Source: Plakobranchus ocellatus (Eukaryota > Mollusca > Gastropoda > Plakobranchidae). From it: a stretch of 37,528 nucleotides of DNA. The notes under the pieces were generated by a model. It was not told where the DNA came from, did not search any database, and saw only the letters and a program-made list of their open reading frames with translations. Position numbers and translations under genes: made by a program. This document shows, one piece after another, positions 34,945 to 37,528 of this stretch (position 1 is its first letter; the number at the start of each line of letters is the position of its first letter). The stretch lies in assembly GCA_019648995.1 (NCBI GenBank), contig BLXT01000641.1:263942-301469 (forward strand). The letters run 5' to 3'.

Positions 34945-37528
34945 TTAGGTTCTTAATGACAAGGAAAATACATAAATTATTTTTATTAAATTTCGTAAAA
35001 CTTTAACAAAAAGTCTTGGTGTGGACTGCAATGTGCTGTGACCAAGAATGTGGTCAAAAAATGCAGGGTAGCAAACATGTCTTTACTCAATTTACATTTT
35101 CATCATTGATGTAAGGATCAATGATTGTCAAACACACTAAGCTTGCATACTGGCTGGGATCATTACATCTGTTTTAGACATGGACTTGAGAAGAAATTCT
35201 CACTTTCCCTCATTGTTGCACCAGTTTTGATAGATGATGTCGTCATTCTCTCCTGGAACAGCTTAAGAAACCATAGAAAAAGAATCACACTTGGGGACTC
35301 AGAGTCAGGTTTAGATAATAGTCAGCCAGGGTGTTGATAATTAAACAAAAAAAACTACATGTATATATAAAAAGTTTTGTTTTTATTTTTTAATTTGCCA
35401 TTTGATAATGATTTAATCTATAGGCCTACTAGATTCTATACATATTTGGGTACCAATACTTTGAATTTTATGTCACGTAAAACTCCTGAACCACAGAACA
35501 GAGTGACTTTAAATTTTGTATGAAAGATTGGCTGTGGGGAAAAGGATGCACTGATTATGCCTAGAAGTCCAAATTCTATTTCCTTCTACTTTTTTGTTTT
35601 TATATTGTTTCTTACAGAATCTAGATCTAATCCAGCACTGTAGCAGGAATTCATCACTAAAGTCATTCAGGAGTTTTACAAAAAAATAATTTTCAAAGTA
35701 CATATTAGAAAAAAAGGTCATCCACACAGTAAGCCCAGGCCACAGTGCTAGATCTAAGGATCTATAATAGGTACAGTCTCCTGTCTATCTTGTCTTGTCC
35801 GTTGCTAGGTCTAAGTGTGTGAACTTTTTAATCTCTTTATTCAAAAAATAGAAATACGTAAAGTGTAGATAAGGGAATCCTTGGCATCTCATTTTATTTC
35901 ATGACAAGTGCATGTTATTCAGGGCTAGATTCTAGGGTTCCCTTAGATGTTTAAAGCAGCATCTCATGTCCACATCTGGATTACTTGCACTATAGCTACT
36001 CTCTCCCTCAATAACTCTTTCCTTTGAATCACACTCATAATATTTTAAAAGAAAATACCTTTTTTTCACTCCATTAAAAATGGGGAAATCAGGAATATTG
36101 GCCATTGTCACTTCTTGGGTTAAGCTAGATCATTACATGTTTATTCAGCTGATCAAGAAACACCCTCAGTACTTTGGTAATAAGATTCCATCAATATGCT
36201 ACTGGTTCCTTCTGAAGTTTGACAAATTCTCAAATTATATTTTAACTGTCCTTCCTTGGGAACTAATTTAAATGATTCAGACTACGATGCACCTCTTACT
36301 CTAAAATTCTAAGCAAAGCTTCGTTTTCAAGAGAAGGCTTGGCAAAATGAAACCGCAAAATGGAAATGGCAGGACCTTACACAGATAAACTATGATGGAA
36401 GGCATGAATGGTGTTAAATTTTACCCCTTTGGCATCAAGATGGCACTAGAGGTCACCTTTGATGGCTGGAGCAGTTATTCAGCTGCATTGATCATTTCCA
36501 TTATTACTAATCACCTTACCAGAATGCTCAATAGGTTAAACTGCCAGTTTTGATCGATCCACCAACAAGATTTATGAAAATTCAATAAAACTTGCCTGAG
36601 ATTAACCAAATGAATTTAATTTATTCAGAAACATAGATGGCCTATACCAAGAAGAAGAGAAAAACTTCTCTGCACCAATATTTGTTGGTTGCATAGGATT
36701 TTTCAACATGTGGTAGGGAAAATAATATCAATGCTCAATTGTTTAGACTGACCATCATCTCATTTATATAGCTCAATGGCAAAACAAAGACTGTGCTGAC
36801 AAATTAATGATGGCCATGATTAACTATTTGTAATTAAAATCTGTATTTTATGTATTTTTTCTGATACACGCTTTATTATTACTTTTAAAAAAAATAATAT
36901 AAAAGATAGAGTTGGTTTTTATACAGATACAAAAATTCATACAAAGCTGGTGGACAAAATTGTTGTTGTTCAATGGTCTTTTTTAATTGTGAAAGGGAGT
37001 AAAAAAAAAATAAATATGTGAATCAGTATATAGACATAAACATCATACATGTAAATATATGTATATATATTATATTATATCATTTGGTTTGTATAAGTCA
37101 GTCACATGAAGAACAAAAGTGCATAATTTAAAAAAAAAAAAAAAAAAAGAGCATTTTTTTCAAATCATGTTTCATTTAATGTGGCATTGAGGAGGGAGAG
37201 TTGAAGATAAAACAAAAATGTCTCAGACTTGTCATAATGAAAAAGGAAAATACTTTACTTTTGAATATTTTTTCAAAAATATACCAAATATACATTAAAG
37301 ATGTATATTACAAGTATGTTATAATAAAGTGTAAATAAAGGCACTTGAGAGGTAAAATATGATAACAATGTGAACCTAAACTTGATAAAAACATTTCTCA
37401 ACTAGTGCTCTTTCAAGGATCTTGTTTACTCTTCAGATGTACTTGATCCTAAAATATCCCTCTCCTTTCCTTAATAAATCCCCTTAAAAGATTTTGAAAG
37501 TTTTTTGTTTTTGTTTTTTTTTTTTTGG
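34945..37528. other. Right-end intergenic, nothing recognised
   Basis: No exon, RNA gene or conserved protein was recognised on either strand. AATAAA-type words near 37009 and 37325, with AT-rich DNA, could belong to the 3' UTR of a gene further right. Nothing in the sequence decides this. TCTAGATCTA words occur near 35622 and 35750. Confidence 0.45.

Noticed and set aside
36080..36271. 63-codon plus-strand open frame near the right end
   Set aside because: It has no domain, no splice context and no similarity that I recognise. Its length is ordinary for AT-rich non-coding DNA.
1..37528. CRISPR arrays, bacterial operons, prophage or a defence system
   Set aside because: The window is eukaryotic with spliced genes. 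No regularly spaced identical repeats or prokaryotic gene organisation are present.

Overview
The window looks like nuclear DNA of a lophotrochozoan animal, most likely a gastropod mollusc. It is AT-rich, its genes carry many short exons with clean GT..AG introns, and the palindromic words TACATGTA and TCTAGATCTAGA recur in introns and intergenic DNA. The phylum is an inference from protein style and repeat words. I found no bacterial, organellar or viral content.

Three protein genes were assembled exon by exon, with reading phase agreeing across every junction. (1) Plus strand, 1559-8695: the 3' part of FAF1 (FAS-associated factor 1, a p97/VCP adaptor), 11 exons and 407 residues: end of a ubiquitin-like region, UAS domain, coiled coil, UBX domain. 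Its 5' exons lie left of the window. (2) Minus strand, 20480 down to 9859: a 10-coding-exon, 732-residue homologue of human C19orf44 (DUF4614 family), with two inferred non-coding leader exons reaching to about 23640. (3) Plus strand, 23875-30804: calreticulin, 8 coding exons and 408 residues, with signal peptide, complete lectin-site residues, P-domain repeats, acidic C-domain and KDEL.

FAF1 and the C19orf44 homologue converge, with about 1 kb between their 3' ends. The C19orf44 homologue and calreticulin are divergent (head-to-head) and appear to share a compact promoter at about 23430-23760. That promoter holds a perfect ER stress response element (CCAAT-N9-CCACG), a second CCAAT box and two ETS (CCGGAAGT) sites. 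In human, C19orf44 is head-to-head with CALR3, so this gene pair and its divergent promoter probably predate the protostome-deuterostome split. This is the most interesting observation in the window.

The rest is introns and the 3' flank of calreticulin. The flank holds two copies of a TTAA-flanked, piggyBac-like miniature element built from internal GGGGTAA/TTACCCC hairpins, and a decayed PIF/Harbinger-like transposon with long terminal inverted repeats. Introns hold a 135-bp tandem duplication, an approximately 40-bp degenerate minisatellite, microsatellites, possible tRNA-derived SINE remnants and two short assembly gaps.
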